Shown in pieces: positions 1-12,200 of a stretch of 64,000 bases of DNA. Where the stretch lies: positions 23,270,275 to 23,334,274 of the forward strand of contig JBCNJP010000017.1 of the NCBI GenBank assembly GCA_039602395.1, in the 5' to 3' direction. Below the pieces are notes generated by a model. The model searched no databases, was not told the origin of the DNA, and saw nothing but the letters and a program-made list of their open reading frames with translations. Within the stretch, counting starts at the first letter, position 1. The number at the start of each line of letters is the position of its first letter. The stretch is from Deinandra increscens subsp. villosa. Its lineage: Eukaryota > Streptophyta > Magnoliopsida > Asterales > Asteraceae. Made by a program: the position numbers and the translations under genes.

Positions 1-211
1 CGACTGAAAAGACTTCTCAGGAAAAGTTCGGTTGAACTCATTATCTGATGGATAATCGAGTTCACTCGGAATATTCACTATTGGGGAAAACTGCTTCTTT
101 CCGGTTGAATATCTTCTCCACTTGAACTTAGACTTACGCTTAAACTCTGTTTAGCCGGAACTGCTACAAATTTACTTCAACCGGAATATCTAAAATGTGA
201 TATTCCTTGCA
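1..211 (-). mobile_element. Truncated LTR of the Copia I family
   Basis: This stretch matches the outer end of the right LTR of Copia I (52682-52894) at roughly 95% by eye, and ends in the same CA. It keeps the 21-bp segment that the left LTR of Copia I (39754-40388) lacks. The next five bases, TGTGA, correspond to the target duplication of Copia I. The rest of this element would lie before the window. It carries the family motif TCCGGTTGAA at about 27-36 and 109-118. Confidence 0.85.
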
Positions 212-425
212 TGTGATCCATGACTCGGCTAAATTCTCAACACATTAGATAAGGGCGTTATTTGAATAGTTAGTAGTTACATTCACTTCTTTATTCTCTT
301 TTGCAGCTACTGGCTTTGTGCACTAGCTTCTGAAATGCTATGTTTCTTTGCAATTCCAGCAAGTTACGTCTTTTCTCGGTCTCCAATCTCTTGACTAACT
401 CTTTCTTCTTGATGTACCTTATTTT
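212..425 (-). pseudogene. Copia IV gag zinc-knuckle to protease remnant, copy 1
   Basis: Read on the minus strand this is the end of a Copia gag and the start of the protease. A decayed CCHC knuckle (CWNC, then HFRS after a frameshift, then a stop where the last-but-one position should be) is followed by a lysine-rich linker, an NDALI-like stretch and then ESWI, which leads into the DSGAS protease motif in intact Copia elements. The protease itself is cut off at 212, where the Copia I LTR is inserted. The fuller continuation is at 39155-39753. A near-identical copy lies at 52895-53115. Confidence 0.7.
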
Positions 426-429
426 ATAC

Positions 430-2077
430 ATATTTTCTAAGAAAATATCCTTCGCGTATTGGGTAAAATATGACTAACTATTGCAAAGAAACAGTGTTTT
501 TGTCTTCTTTGTAGTTTTTCGGGTTTTACTAAGCCAAAATCGCAAAAGGAATGGAAAATGCAAGAAAAACTAAAGAAAGTGAAGATTTTGAGTTTAGCAC
601 GGCCCCATGCCACACCTAGCACGCCCCGTGCCCAAGCCAGCTTAGTCCCGATAGCACCAGCAGAGACACGCACCATGCTTCTAAATCGATTCTGCACCAC
701 ACGGCCCGTGCCAAACCTAACACAGCCCGTTCCCACAGAGACATGCCCCATGCCCTTGATTCTCGAAGATTTGGAGATCGTTGGTTTGACTCAACACGAC
801 CCGTGCCCACTGACTCGGCACGGCCCGTGCCATTCTCGGCGGGTCTATATAAAGGGGAACTCTCTTCAAATACAACTTGCTCAACTCTCGTCCCTCTCTT
901 CCACTAGTTTATCATTTTTTCGGTTTTGAGCCATTTGTTTTAGTGTTCTTGAGTCTACTCGTTAAAGATTGTAAGAACTTTAACTTATGGTGATAATGAA
1001 CTGTTATTTGTCTATGAATCTTTCATTATCCATTAAGCAAATCTTAAGACTAACACTTGTTAGCCTCACTCTTACAAGTGTTAGTCAAATTCTTACACTC
1101 ATTTGGGAATAAACGAATCTTTGGTGGGTTGGTAAACTGTTTTTGTAAACTTTCTTTAAGGTGAACTAATGACTTTATAAAAAATCTTTTTATTAAAAGT
1201 TTATTACTGATTTTCTAAACCAAACATGCTCTACGTATCACAGACCATGTGGAGAGTCGAAATACCAAAGGCCGGACTTGTGACACCCGGTGGGGGGACG
1301 ATGCGATATCTGAAAGGTGACTCATGCCCCATGCTACATGATACGTTCGAGGTCCTTATGTCTATGTAAGCAAACTCAGCTGACCACGCAAGTGCGGGCT
1401 GAAACTATTTGATTGGGAATGGGGGTTGGTAATATTTTGTCACTTCACGGAAGCCGAGATGGTACGTGTTTGTGAACTTGGCTCTGGTTACGCCGGATGT
1501 GCAGGCGCGCGAACGATGCACGGAAGAAACGGACCTTAGTCCTTTGATAATAAAATAAGTCGGCCGGTTTGAGGGACCCCGTAACTAAGTGGCATTAGCT
1601 TCACTATATTTTTTTGCCAACATAACAGTTCTCCGGGGTTCGTACTCCTCGTAGAGGATCGCCCGGGAGAGTAGTGATGCTTTATTTGGGGTTGTGAGGT
1701 GGTCATGCTGCCTGTTGGTGAATAATCTAACAGGAAGGGTATAATTTACGGGTTACCAACATCACCACTGATAAGTCTCCCAAACGATATTATATGCGAT
1801 AGAGTTGACCAAGACACAACTTTTTAGTTTAGTTTAGTTAAATTATTTACATATTTTTTACTAACATCTTCACTTGAAGAATGGCCAGGTTAGACGTCAG
1901 CAAAATGTGAAGTACCAAGAGCCCTCATTTTCCTTTGTGTCTTTGAACGATCCCGATTCAACTTACCACTAGACTACCCACGATGGGTGCACTTACCCGT
2001 GAATGTGGTGAAAAAGTAGTAGTTTAAGTTAATCAAGTTTATAAATTAGAAAACTTAACTGCTAAAAAGGTGTCACA
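430..2077 (+). mobile_element. Gypsy-like LTR C (solo or truncated)
   Basis: This segment has the layout of a long plant Gypsy LTR. A GC-rich palindromic motif array (about 600-840) precedes a TATA box at 845-853, a long transcribed stretch follows, and near the end (1938-1998) there is a module shared with the LTRs ending at 4477, 14821 and 38997. A plausible CA end is at 2077. No primer site or coding region follows, so it is a solo LTR or a remnant. Its first part recurs at 53120-53858. The start is uncertain by tens of bases and no target duplication could be fixed. ORFs within it (437-751, 558-929) come from the palindrome array and are not genes. Confidence 0.55.
600..853 (+). promoter_or_regulatory. 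GGCACGGCCCGTGCC-type motif array and TATA box of LTR C
   Basis: Variants of CACGGCCCGTGCC occur at least six times between about 598 and 833, several as perfect palindromes, directly before TATATAAAG at 845-853. The same arrangement is found in the second copy, with TATA at 53528-53536. Decayed units differ mostly by CG to TG or CA, as expected of methylated DNA. Confidence 0.65.
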
Positions 2078-2729
2078 AAATTACGATAAATTTTATATAC
2101 ACCACAGCCATGTCACTTCTTGACTTGGATCCGCCCCTGTATGCACCTCTCTCTCTTTTATTCTACCCCTTCTCTCGGTGCTTAGCAAAGCAATGGAAGA
2201 TTCACCCAAACTTCGTCTTCCTATATCTTCTCCTAGGATGAAGTCACGTATGCCATCAAACGTGAGTTTAGTGGTTCCACTTGATCCACTTATTGTTGTG
2301 ACTAATCCTGAACAACTTTCAGGTAATGAGCATAGCAAAAGTAAACCTTTTACTTCATCATCACACTTTATATCACAGATGATGGTCGGGATATTATGGT
2401 ATTGAAATTATTAACATGAGAGGTAACATGCACACCTTCTTTCATTCAAGTATTGACCAACTGTCCAATCAAATATACCTTGTTAGATGCAGAAGGCTTT
2501 TCATACATGTTAGACAAAGCTTTCATCGTCCATACGCTGTAGTTTCTTTCACGATGTTGAAGACAACGTTCTTAGTCAGTATACATTTGGTAATGGCTAA
2601 AGCTTCCTATCCATATCCAGCTCGTTCATCTCCTTCACCTTGCGTCTGATTTCTTTCCATCCAAGACTTTCACTACATCTTTCTAGCATAGTAAATTCTT
2701 GCTGTGTGTGGTTTTGGATATGAAAAAGC
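2078..2729. other. Unassigned interval with one possible gene fragment
   Basis: No family could be recognised. An open stretch at 2178-2405 on the plus strand encodes about 75 residues, and its first 50 or so codons after an internal ATG at 2193 look compositionally coding and end at a possible splice donor (TCAG/GTAATG near 2325). No domain is recognisable and no second exon was found, so this may be a captured gene fragment or chance. Confidence 0.2.
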
Positions 2730-4477
2730 AATGTATTTCGGGCAAAAAACGTCAAAAATAAACTTGAGAATGATAAGTTTAATGCGTTACTGATAAAAAT
2801 CATGAGTTTACAGGTTAAAACAGGCTTGGCACAGAAAACGAGGAAAAATGAAGAAAAGTCAAAGTTCGGGTCAACCGGTCAAACGCAGAATTCAAAATAA
2901 AAAAATTGCTAAAAAACTTCACGGCTTGCAGGCCGTGAAACCCCCCCCCCCCCTCCCCCTTCACGGCCTAGACTAAGCCGTGAAGCACTTGACCAAGCTG
3001 TGATGCTGAGCCACAGACCAGTCACCGGTGAAAACTACCTCACGGCCTGGCTTGCAAGCTGTGAGAGCCCTTTCAAGGCCGTGAAGACCCTGCCCAGGCC
3101 GTGAAGCCCCCTTCCCTGGATAGCACAGGGTGTGAGAGCCCCTTCACGACCGTGAAGGAACCTGGACTCAATTTTGGAAATTTTTGGATTTCGACCCTTA
3201 TAAATAGAAGGCTCATTTCCACCATTTGAAACATCTTGGAGAGCAGAAAAGAAGCCAGAGAAAGCCTTCGTTGAAGCCCTTTGAAGATTTGAAGATTTGA
3301 AGCCTTCGACGAGTCGGAAATTAGCGTTTTTCATCATTTCGAGCTACGATTTGGTATCGTATTTATTTTTAGTCATGAACTCTTGTTTGAATCTGATTTA
3401 CTCTTGTTTAAACATTAATATGGTTGGCTAAACTTATCGTATCGCTTAGGCGAGGCGAATCCAAACATAGTTTGACTTTATAATTATCGGTTTTCGTTTA
3501 CATTTGCATTTATGAAGTAAAAGTTATGATTGCTTTGATGTGGTTGATGAATTGAATTCCTATATTGTCTCTAGTCAATCTCTGGTCTTGTGGAACCCTA
3601 ACCCTAGCTTGCAAAGCTATCTATAGTTAGGAGACCATTGTATAGCCGAATAACAGAAACTGCGACGTACGCGTGAACTAGAAATAATCACAATCATCAA
3701 CGAAACCCTAAAATTCGATTAGGAGTCCACCATAGAGTTTGAGTGAGAAATAACCTTACCCTTAGCTAGTAGATACCCTTACCATTGTCAAGTAGTCAAG
3801 CATTCACCGATAGGTTGGGTCTGTTCCTGCTTAGTCGTGTCTAGGACCTACTAGGTCAACCAATCAACCCAATTGTAACCGCTTCACAACTCTAGGATTG
3901 TTAGGGCCATACCTATCCTAGGCTTTCAACCAGTTGTGAGTTGAGCCACCGATAACTCGGGACCCAGCCTAGGGCACTTCATAAACCGCAATCGTATCAG
4001 TACTTTACCATGGACCAGTAGTAATCGTCTAAGGCATGTCTATAACCCTAAGCTGTGAACCCATCTACTGGAACTAGGTAAGCCTTGTCTTAGGACCCCA
4101 GCTCATCCCAGAGATAAGTTAGAACGCATTACCGATACACTTGTCAAACCTAAGTTGGAGGAGCCATGCCTAAGTGATCATTTAACAATATCTCCTTTTC
4201 AACAACAACAATTTTATTGCTTTCATTTTCCATCCACTTTAGTTTTTCTAAATTAAAATCAAAACAAAACAAAAACCGGCTGAATTATTAATCGATTGTT
4301 TTCACCAAGTCCGTGTCCCTGAGGTTCGGCAACCCGGTGTTTACCAATACTGTGCTACACACGATAGGTATACTTGCCTCAGTGTGTTGGTATAGTCCCC
4401 TGGTGAATAACCAGTTTATAAATTTAAAATTTGATAGTGTAGGACCCCACTTTTCATATACACTAAACAACACATCA
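2730..4477 (+). mobile_element. Gypsy-like LTR B (solo or truncated)
   Basis: An array of AGGCCGTGAA and CACGGCC units (about 2918-3155) precedes a TATA box at 3198-3207. A long leader follows, and the shared LTR-end module lies at 4311-4379. The end CACATCA at 4471-4477 matches the CACATCA terminus of the Athila LTR. No primer-binding site follows, which suggests a solo LTR. The left boundary is not resolved. A run of 12 C at about 2941-2952 sits inside the array. Confidence 0.55.
2918..3207 (+). promoter_or_regulatory. CACGGCCT/AGGCCGTGAA motif array and TATA box of LTR B
   Basis: About eight copies of the half-site GGCCGTGA or its complement lie between 2920 and 3155, followed by TTATAAATAG at 3198. 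The motif differs from that of LTR C, but the position relative to TATA is the same. Confidence 0.6.
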
Positions 4478-4823
4478 ATCCTTGATTTGCATCTTCTACC
4501 ATCTGAATCTTGTCCGTCAAACTTCTCAGTTTTGGTTTACCCGTTCGTTTGCCATGACAACTAATAACAAAACTTATCGACAAGACTGAATACCTGAGAA
4601 ATAGAACAAAGGCTGCAAACTGAAATGAAACAGGAGGGATACGTAGCTGTCTGCAACGGCTGCTAGGGTTTTCAGCGGCTGTAACAGCGGCTGATCAGGA
4701 CCCTACTGTAAATCAGGAAATTTGGTGGCAGCGGCAGAACCCTCGGCGTCTCAAGGTGGCAGCAACAACAGGTTTGTGATGACAAATGTGCGATTGGTCA
4801 AGAATTGTGGCTCTGATTCCCCA
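4478..4823 (-). other. Leader remnant with a decayed tRNA-Met primer site
   Basis: Mostly unassigned. A tandem-like run of GGCTGnnA units lies around 4649-4692. At 4809-4823, GGCTCTGATTCCCCA abuts the LTR start at 4824. Its complement resembles the initiator tRNA-Met primer site (TGGTATCAGAGC) with several changes, which is what would be expected just inside a minus-strand 5' LTR. Confidence 0.35.
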
Positions 4824-5246
4824 TGTTAGGGCTGATATCGCACACACACACATAGTAAACGAAATTAGGACACGAGAATAAAACATGGTTCGGTCATGGT
4901 GTATGACCTACTTCCATGGGGGTAACTAGAATTTGTATATTAATAGATGCAGACAAAATTACAAGTACATGTGTTATACTTGTAGGCTAACTAATTAGGG
5001 TTACACCCTTGCTAACTTATTCTCCAAGAAAAGCAATAATTGGCCTAATGGGACTAGGGTCGGCTGAACCCTAACCGTCCCCTCCTCCTAATTTTCGATC
5101 AAGCCCAATAGTGGGCTGAAGTCTACATCACGCTAACATTTGGCAGGCTCAGTTAGGCATGTTAGGCCCATTAAGGAAATTGGGGCCTGCTTAAGGCCCA
5201 ATTCATAGATCCGGTGCTTGGATATGTTGCTAGAAGTAATCTAACA
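4824..5246 (-). mobile_element. Copia-like LTR (423 bp), probably the 5' LTR of a deleted element
   Basis: The segment begins TGTTAGGG and ends TCTAACA, the inverted ends typical of Copia LTRs. The primer-site-like sequence to its left fixes the orientation as minus. The flanking five bases do not match (CCCCA against AATCG), which fits an element whose other half is deleted. It matches no other LTR in the window. Confidence 0.5.
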
Positions 5247-7203
5247 AATCGTTTTGCAATCCAGGGGTTTGCGGGAAAACTGAAGCTTGATTTCGTATTA
5301 AACGAAGAGTTACGCTATTTAAACAGTTAACACATCATATAACCAACTGTTATCGGAAATTTTTTGGGTTGAGTGTTCATAGCGAAGGATATATTAATAT
5401 GGACATTAATATTTGCTAGAAAATTTGTTCATATGGTTACACGTGAGGTACGCATTCGAAAATGACAAACGGCGCTTAATACCCATATGTCATCGGTAGT
5501 GACGGAGAGGTCACTAAGGTAGGATTGGAGTAACAAGTAATTATAGATACTTGGCCACTATTGATAATACTGTTAGGAAGAACAACCATGAGAGTCGGTG
5601 CGCGAAATGGTAAAATTGGCAACCAGTGCGGTTACGCAATATTGACCGATATCGATTCGTTAATCCGTTTGAGATAGATTTAGTGACTTAGTGTGAATGT
5701 TAATACTTATTCTAGTGTTTACTAAGAATTACATTCATGAAAACATATTCGGTTTGCGAAGCGGGAATGAACAGGACACGCGTTAAACACGCGCTTCTAC
5801 CGTGCGTTTAACTAAATATTCATCAAAATATGTTACGTTTGACAAAAGAAACATCTCAAGATTTTTTATCAGTCATTCTAATTATTTCCGTCAAATGGAA
5901 ATAATCGTTGGCGAGAAACGAGACGTTAAACGTGTAACGTTTTCAGAAAGCGTGGTATCTGGCTTGTTAGTGGTGTATACTTGCTTCTAGAAACCCTAGG
6001 TATATATATTAAGTAACCTCATTTTCTTCTCATTTAGACAAAGAGTCATACTCACTAAGGTGTACTATTTATAGAAGCTCTCGAGAGCCTTAGAGGAAGT
6101 CGGCCTTTCGACGGTGGTTTTCGGCCAAAGCGCGGCTACGGCGACTTACGAAGGTGATCAGGGATTTTCGCCCAAAACCTCCTCTCTTCTTCTCCTATAG
6201 CCAAATCTACCAACGTGGGTTCCATTCCAGTTCTCTAACAACAGAAACAAACAGTAATAGCATGACAGCGGCTAGGGTTATGCCAAGCGCTTGCCCCAGT
6301 GGCTACTACTATTTAACGTTTTCAGACAGCGTGATATCTGACTTGTTAGTTGTGTATACTTGCTTCTAGAAACTCTAAATATATATAGTAAGTAACCTCA
6401 TTTATCTTCTTATTTAGACAAAAGGTCACACACACTTAAGGGGTACTATTCGTTAAAGCTCTCAAGAGCCTTGGAGGCGACCGGCCTTCCGGCGGTGGTC
6501 TCCGGCCAAAGCGCACTTATGATGGCTCACGAAGGCGATCGAGGTTTTTCATCAAAAACCTCATCTCTTCTTCTCCTCTAGCCAAATCTACGAACATGGG
6601 TGCCAATCCAGGTCGCGAACAACACAAACAAACAGCAATAGCAACGACGATTGCTAGGGTTAGGCCGCACGCAAAAGGCAATGGCATCTGTGACTGCGTG
6701 GAGGCCATTTTGTGGCGTTTTCTCATGTATAAAAAACATCAGCAGTGAATCCCTTCTATCTATGGTAATGGAATCCGATTTTTGGTTAGTTTATCGGTAG
6801 ATTGTCCTCGTAAGCCTTCAAATCTTGTTTGCATATTCTTCTTCCGTGTAGATCTGGACTTGTGATCTTATTTTTGATGGATTTATGACTCAAGAAGGGG
6901 TTGTGGAGGCAGAGGTGTGTTTCGGCCACCGGAACAACAGTGAATGATGGTTGCGTTGTTTGATACAAGTCTAGGAAGCTTGTAAAACTGATTTGGACCG
7001 AACATGGATGATTGTTGTGTCGAGTCAAATATGGTCAATGAAAGTCAAAGGTCAGATATGTCAAAAAAGTAAACAGATATCGGGAAAATGTTAGTGGCGA
7101 AAAGACAGTTGGGTTGGACTACTCATTTTTTAAAATGCTGATAGTTACGATTTTCAGTTAAACAGGTACGGGTACACAAACCGGACCGGGAAGGTATACC
7201 ACT
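5247..7203 (+). other. Chromovirus-like LTR region with duplicated promoter segment
   Basis: No coding sequence is recognisable. The stretch TTAAACGAAGAGTT at about 5293 recurs at about 27693 and, from memory, is typical of Tekay/Del chromovirus LTRs of composites. A palindromic stretch with ACGCGTTAAACACGCGC at about 5778 precedes TATA-like sequence at 5999 and 6380. Two tandem units are described separately. From about 6665 to 7203 nothing identifiable was seen. Confidence 0.3.
5936..6664 (+). repeat. Two-copy tandem repeat, unit about 350-380 bp
   Basis: The unit at 5936-6314 is repeated at 6315-6664. Both copies start with AACGTTTTCAGA, include GTGTATACTTGCTTCTAGAA, a TATATATA stretch and a GCTCTCnAGAGCCTT segment, and end in GCTAGGGTTA. 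Identity is roughly 80% by eye, so the duplication is old. Each unit contains its own TATA-like box, so the promoter appears to have been duplicated. Confidence 0.75.
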
Positions 7204-7469
7204 TGTTTAATTACCGTAGAAACAACAAACAAAGACTCTTGTTCTCTCTCTCTCTCTAGAAACACACACAATATGACTCAAATGACTTAGTGTTCTAAGA
7301 GTTCTAACAAGCCAACACTATTTATAGTGTTATTCAGCCAGCGAACCAATGGTTCACTGCCCACGAACCATTGGTTCGTGGCAAGCTTCACTGACTGTGA
7401 CACTCACAATCTAGCATCTATTAGATACAACACACGAGACACTCGGACGCATAGGATTATGCTCTAACA
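7204..7469 (-). mobile_element. 3' LTR of Copia III
   Basis: It begins TGTTTAATT and ends CTCTAACA. On the minus strand it carries the palindromic motif around CGAACCAATGG and GAACCATTGGTTCG (7337-7382) and a TATA box (complement of CTATTTATAG, 7318-7327). The polypurine tract abuts at 7470-7481 (complement of GACTCCCCCCTT). It resembles the right LTR mainly from the TATA box outward. Confidence 0.6.
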
Positions 7470-9214
7470 GACTCCCCCCTTAACGTGTGATGTATTTATT
7501 CTAACTAAATCTCTAGTCTTCAATCTTCAACATTACTACATCCAATCTTCAACTTGAAATTTCTTGTTAGCTGTAGAGCTTGCATGGCTGGATCAGGACA
7601 TGATCAATTGAATCCACTTGTAAAAGAACTTCAATCTCTCCTTTTCACCATGCTAGAGTCTTGATCATCATAACCTGCAACTTTAGAAGACAAAAGTGTG
7701 GTTTCCTTTTGAATTTTACTGAAATTAATTTAACATTGGCGCAAAACTTCTCTTTGAGAATCCAAGATATAGTTTTGAAATTTTGATTTTGAATCACATG
7801 TCGATTAGTCGAAAAGAAATAAGAAATAAAATATTTTTAGCTTTTTGTAACTTCATATCAAAACACACCAAAAATCTTTTTGATTTCTCTAAGTTATGCT
7901 AAAACACACCTAAACTATTTTTGGATATTCAAATATGAAACATAAAAACAATACAAAAATAGACATTATTTTTTCCTTTTGCGAGAAAGATCACAACTTG
8001 GGATCATATTGGTCATATCATGTTGAACTACATTTCAATTTCAGTTACTTCAGCACATAAGCCATGTCAATTTCTAGTATAATTTGTCCATCTTAAACTC
8101 TGGCATAATAATACTCATAACATTTGGATATGTTAAGGTATTGATTAGTTTGCTTTGACCAGTGTACCCCCACACTATTAGACATACCCAGATATGTTTT
8201 CGTATCACACTTTGTGATTTCACTTGTGATTTAACACATAGTGATTGTATTCATGATATCGTCAACTGTGTTTCATGCAAAAAGAAATAAGAACGTTAAA
8301 TTGTCTACCTAAAGGTCGATCTTTCAATACGCAGATAAGGCCTCGGATTTAACAAAATAAGAAAATAAAAACAAGTCAAAATTGTATAATTCAACAATAA
8401 TCAGGTCGGTCTTGTGGACACGCAGAGAAAGTCCAATGAATTATACGAAACACCAAAGAAAATAAAGCAGAACCTTAAATGAACAACTATGAGGTCAATA
8501 CTCCCGTATACGTAGAGATAATCCAATCATTTAAGAAAATAAAGAAAATCAAAGAAGTTTGAATCTTTGTAAATGAACACATGTTTACACAGTGACTTCT
8601 TATTTTCTTTTTCACATATTTTTTGCAATATCTTGAAATATGCTTCAAGATGTTGTCCACTAGGTCAAGAATTAGTATTTAATGTATATCACATTTGAAT
8701 ACTTTCTGATTTTCCAAGCCTACCTAGTACACCGAGCAATGATCTTATGGCTTTTTCATCTAATTTATCCATGAGCCAGACACACAAGTCAATGTACCAT
8801 CATTTCCCAATTATGACGAATCAATTTCTCATTTTTCTATGTTTTTGTATTTTTCATTGTTTTTCTCCCCCTTGAAATGAAAACTCTAATTTTGTATTTT
8901 TCATTTTAACAAAAACACAAAGACACTACTTTTGGTTTTTCAATTTTCTCCCCCTAAACTACATACAAAATGTAAAAGAAATAAAATTGACCTTCCAACA
9001 GGTCTTATAGAAATACCTTCACAATGGTCAAACATGTTAGATTATTAATGACCCGAAGCAAATCACTTATGGTCGACCAGTGTCCTGATTACCTTTCGAA
9101 ACTTTAGGTTTCTATTGTTGTTGTGGTAAACTAGATTGAAATGAACAAACTACTATTGAAGTAGATGCTTCACCTACAAGTTGATCAGGTTTAGAATGAA
9201 AAACAAATTTGTTT
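7470..9214 (-). other. 3' noncoding region of Copia III with repeated polypurine tracts
   Basis: No pol-like sequence can be read here in any frame. Besides the tract next to the LTR, two further polypurine-like motifs (complements of TCTCCCCCTTGAA at about 8865 and TCTCCCCCTAAAC at about 8949) are present. Multiple tracts are reported for Sireviruses. Three copies of a structured-looking module lie at 8312-8523. Confidence 0.5.
8312..8523. repeat. Three spaced copies of an AGGTC...ACGCAGAGA module
   Basis: Units of about 31 bp start near 8312, 8403 and 8491. Each begins AGGTC, has a variable centre, then ACGCAGAGA or a close variant, then a CC. Spacing is about 90 bp and each is followed by an A-rich stretch. 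A fourth unit occurs at about 57906 in the 3' region of Copia II, an unrelated insertion, so the module is shared between elements. Confidence 0.55.
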
Positions 9215-12200
9215 TTAGTTTGAAAACTTGTAAGCCGGTGATGGTTCATGAAAAACTCTGTCATATGGATCAATAAATTTGGCAAGTTTTTTAATAACAT
9301 GAATTTTTCCTTTGCTTGAAGTAGAAGCAGCAGTGGGAGGACAATCTTGTGCCATATGCCCCTTTTGGCGACACTGGTAGCACAATCGCTTGTGTACATT
9401 CCTCCTTTTTGGCCTCTGCAAATCTTCAGAAAAAATGTTACGTCTAAAATGATAATAGAAAGTATCAAATATCTGAAAACCGTGATCATGAACCCATTTT
9501 GATGTTGGGCTTTTTGGAATAGAATTTGAACGTCTAGAAGAAAATCTAGCTGATTGATTCTTCTTGTTCTTTGAACCATCATCCTTCATAAAGACTTCAG
9601 TAATTTTCTGAGATTCCACACAATGATGCGGGAATTCTTTGTCAGAATATATTTGTTTTGAACCCTTGAGCTTGTAAAATCTCTCAAGTTGAACTTTTTC
9701 AACTTTGAAAACCTTATTTTTAACCTTTTGAAAATCAAGCTTCTTCAATTGTTGTTGACGTTGCGCTTTGCGTTCATCATCTTCTTCCTTTGAAAACCCT
9801 AACCCAGCTTGGTTTCCACAATTCTTCACATTCGAATCAGAAGATTTATGCCCATTCTTCTCCAAATGAGAAAATTCAGCTTTCACTTTGCTAACATCTT
9901 TTTGTTGATAAAATATTGTCTCATCAATATCTGTATGCGGAATAATCTTCTCAGTTGAAATAACTGACTTCTAATTTTCAGTTGACGAAGAACCAGACAC
10001 AAACTTTGAAAATTTAGGAATTTCAAATTACATTTCAGCTTACTTCCTAGTCTTCTTTAACTTCTTTTTCTTTAAAACCTTTTCTTTAGAATTTGAATCG
10101 GAAAACTTTTAAAAATTAAATTCTTCAACTTTTTCCTTCACCACATTAACATCTTCCTTAATTTTAGTAGGGGGTGGAACTGTCTTTTCGAAAACTTTCT
10201 CGAAATTCTCATCCTTACATAAGAAACTTGTGAAAGACTACAAATTTGTGACATTGTTGAGTTAATGATGTGCATTGATGACTTTAATTTTCGGATCATA
10301 AATCTTTTGTTATGCTTCATACAACTCTTTTTTCTGTTGCAATTAGCTTCTTAGCAACACGATTCGTTTCAGATTTCTGCAACCTCAAATTATCCATTTC
10401 ATGGAATAACTCCTTTTTAAGTTTTTCCTCATTTCTTTTCTGAATATCAATATTTTCATTCAGCAATTTACCCTCTCGAATCAACTCCTTTTGATCTTCC
10501 AAAAGTCTTAGATTATCATTCTGATAACCTACTACTTTAGCAGCGAGCTCATCGGAAGTTTTGTTAAGAACATCTAGGTTAATTTTGACTTTTCAAATAG
10601 ATCATTCAAATCAGCTTCAGTTTCTTTAGCTTCTTGTTTCCACTATTCAGCTTCTTTTGTCAACTCATCATTCACTTTAGATACCTTTGCAAGTTTCTTT
10701 TTTAAAACTTCAGTGGCAGTTCAAAATTGTAATTCTTTATTAGCAGTTTCAGCTTGAAGACATGTAAATTTCTCATTCTGAGATGACAATTTTTGAATGA
10801 AACCTTCCAACTCTGTCTTACATTCTATTAAGTCATCTATCTTGCTTTTGGTTTCAGCAATCAACAACTCATTTCTTTAAACAAATCTTGAATCTTCTTG
10901 TCCTTTTGTGAACAAAGTTCACAAACAAACTCATAGCCACTGGATTCAGATTCAGATTCACTCTGTTCAATTTGCACATTTTACATGAGAGCTAGATGTG
11001 ATTCTTCAAGCAGATCATCATCTGGAATTTTAGAACTAGTTTCCATTATAGCATCATCAACTTGAGATTTGCAAATAGAAGCAGACTTATCCGGAAACTG
11101 TTGACTACGGTCATATACTGGACTAGCTTGAGAAACCAACGCCTTAGGATTTGAATTAGTTGTTATTGACTTTGATTTAGAATCATTTCCATTAGAATTT
11201 GACTTAACACCTACTGATTTTTCACATTCACGAGCAAAATGACCAAATTTGGAACATTAAAAACATTTCACCTTTGATTTATCTAACCCAACTTTACCAT
11301 CTAGATTTAAAATTTGAACTCTTTTTCTCTTCCTGAATCTTTTACATCTTTGCGCCAACATAGCAAGTTGCCAGTTAAGATCAATCTGTTCAAGATTATC
11401 TGAATCTATCTGATCAAATCTTCTTCAATTAGAGTAGTAGTTGGCAAACCACCATTCAGAAGTCCATAGTATGATGACAACAAAGCAGATATTAAGGCCA
11501 GATGTTCATCAGGTGTTTTTGCAGAAAATACATTTTGACTTGAATGATTTGGAATTGTAGACTACGAGGGTTGATTTTAGTTAGTTCAGGAATCCGAAAG
11601 TAGTAATGATTGAGAGGATGCTCAGCTGCATCATTATCAATCTCTCTAGTTAGACCTAAACCAACTTGAAACGACTCAAAATGTCTTTTGCTACCTCGTT
11701 AGCCAAGTTCGATGGGTTCAGTTTCATCAATTCAATCGTCTCCCGAGCCTGGATGTAATCCTTACTCAGGGCGATTGCCTTGATAAAAGATCCTCAATTT
11801 GAAGTTTAAGAGACAATTCAGTATGCTTCATGACTTCTATGTCATCTTGGAGGGATTTTATATTAACCAATAATTCCAATTATTTGCTTGCATGGCATTA
11901 ACTTTGCACTCTCTTTCTTTTGCTTTAGCAACCAGTTCAAGGTTGTGACGACGATAGCTAGCGACCGCCTCAAGACACTTTTCAGAACACAATTGAGATT
12001 TTACCTCATCAGGTATAAAACTTTTCTTATGTTTAATCTCCTTCTTCTCTACTTCAGGATCAACCTTTGATGAAATAGCTTCTCTTGCATCGAACACAAG
12101 GGCATTCGCTTCAAATATCTCTTCAAAACCAGCTATTAACGCACAATTGGTAGGAAATAGTGGATCGAATGTAGTTTCAGTCTAAACGTTCTGTTCACCA

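Noticed and set aside
437..929. Overlapping ORFs on both strands (437-751 minus, 558-929 plus, 616-810 minus)
   Set aside because: They run through a palindromic motif array in LTR C, are open on both strands because of it, and resemble no protein. The copy at 53120-53611 breaks the same frames.
7190..7205. Possible second primer site (GGTATACCACT) left of the Copia III LTR at 7204
   Set aside because: It shares the end of the Met primer-site complement (ATACCACTTG) but lacks the GCTCTG half. A tandem element arrangement was considered, but the left flank shows no Copia leader.
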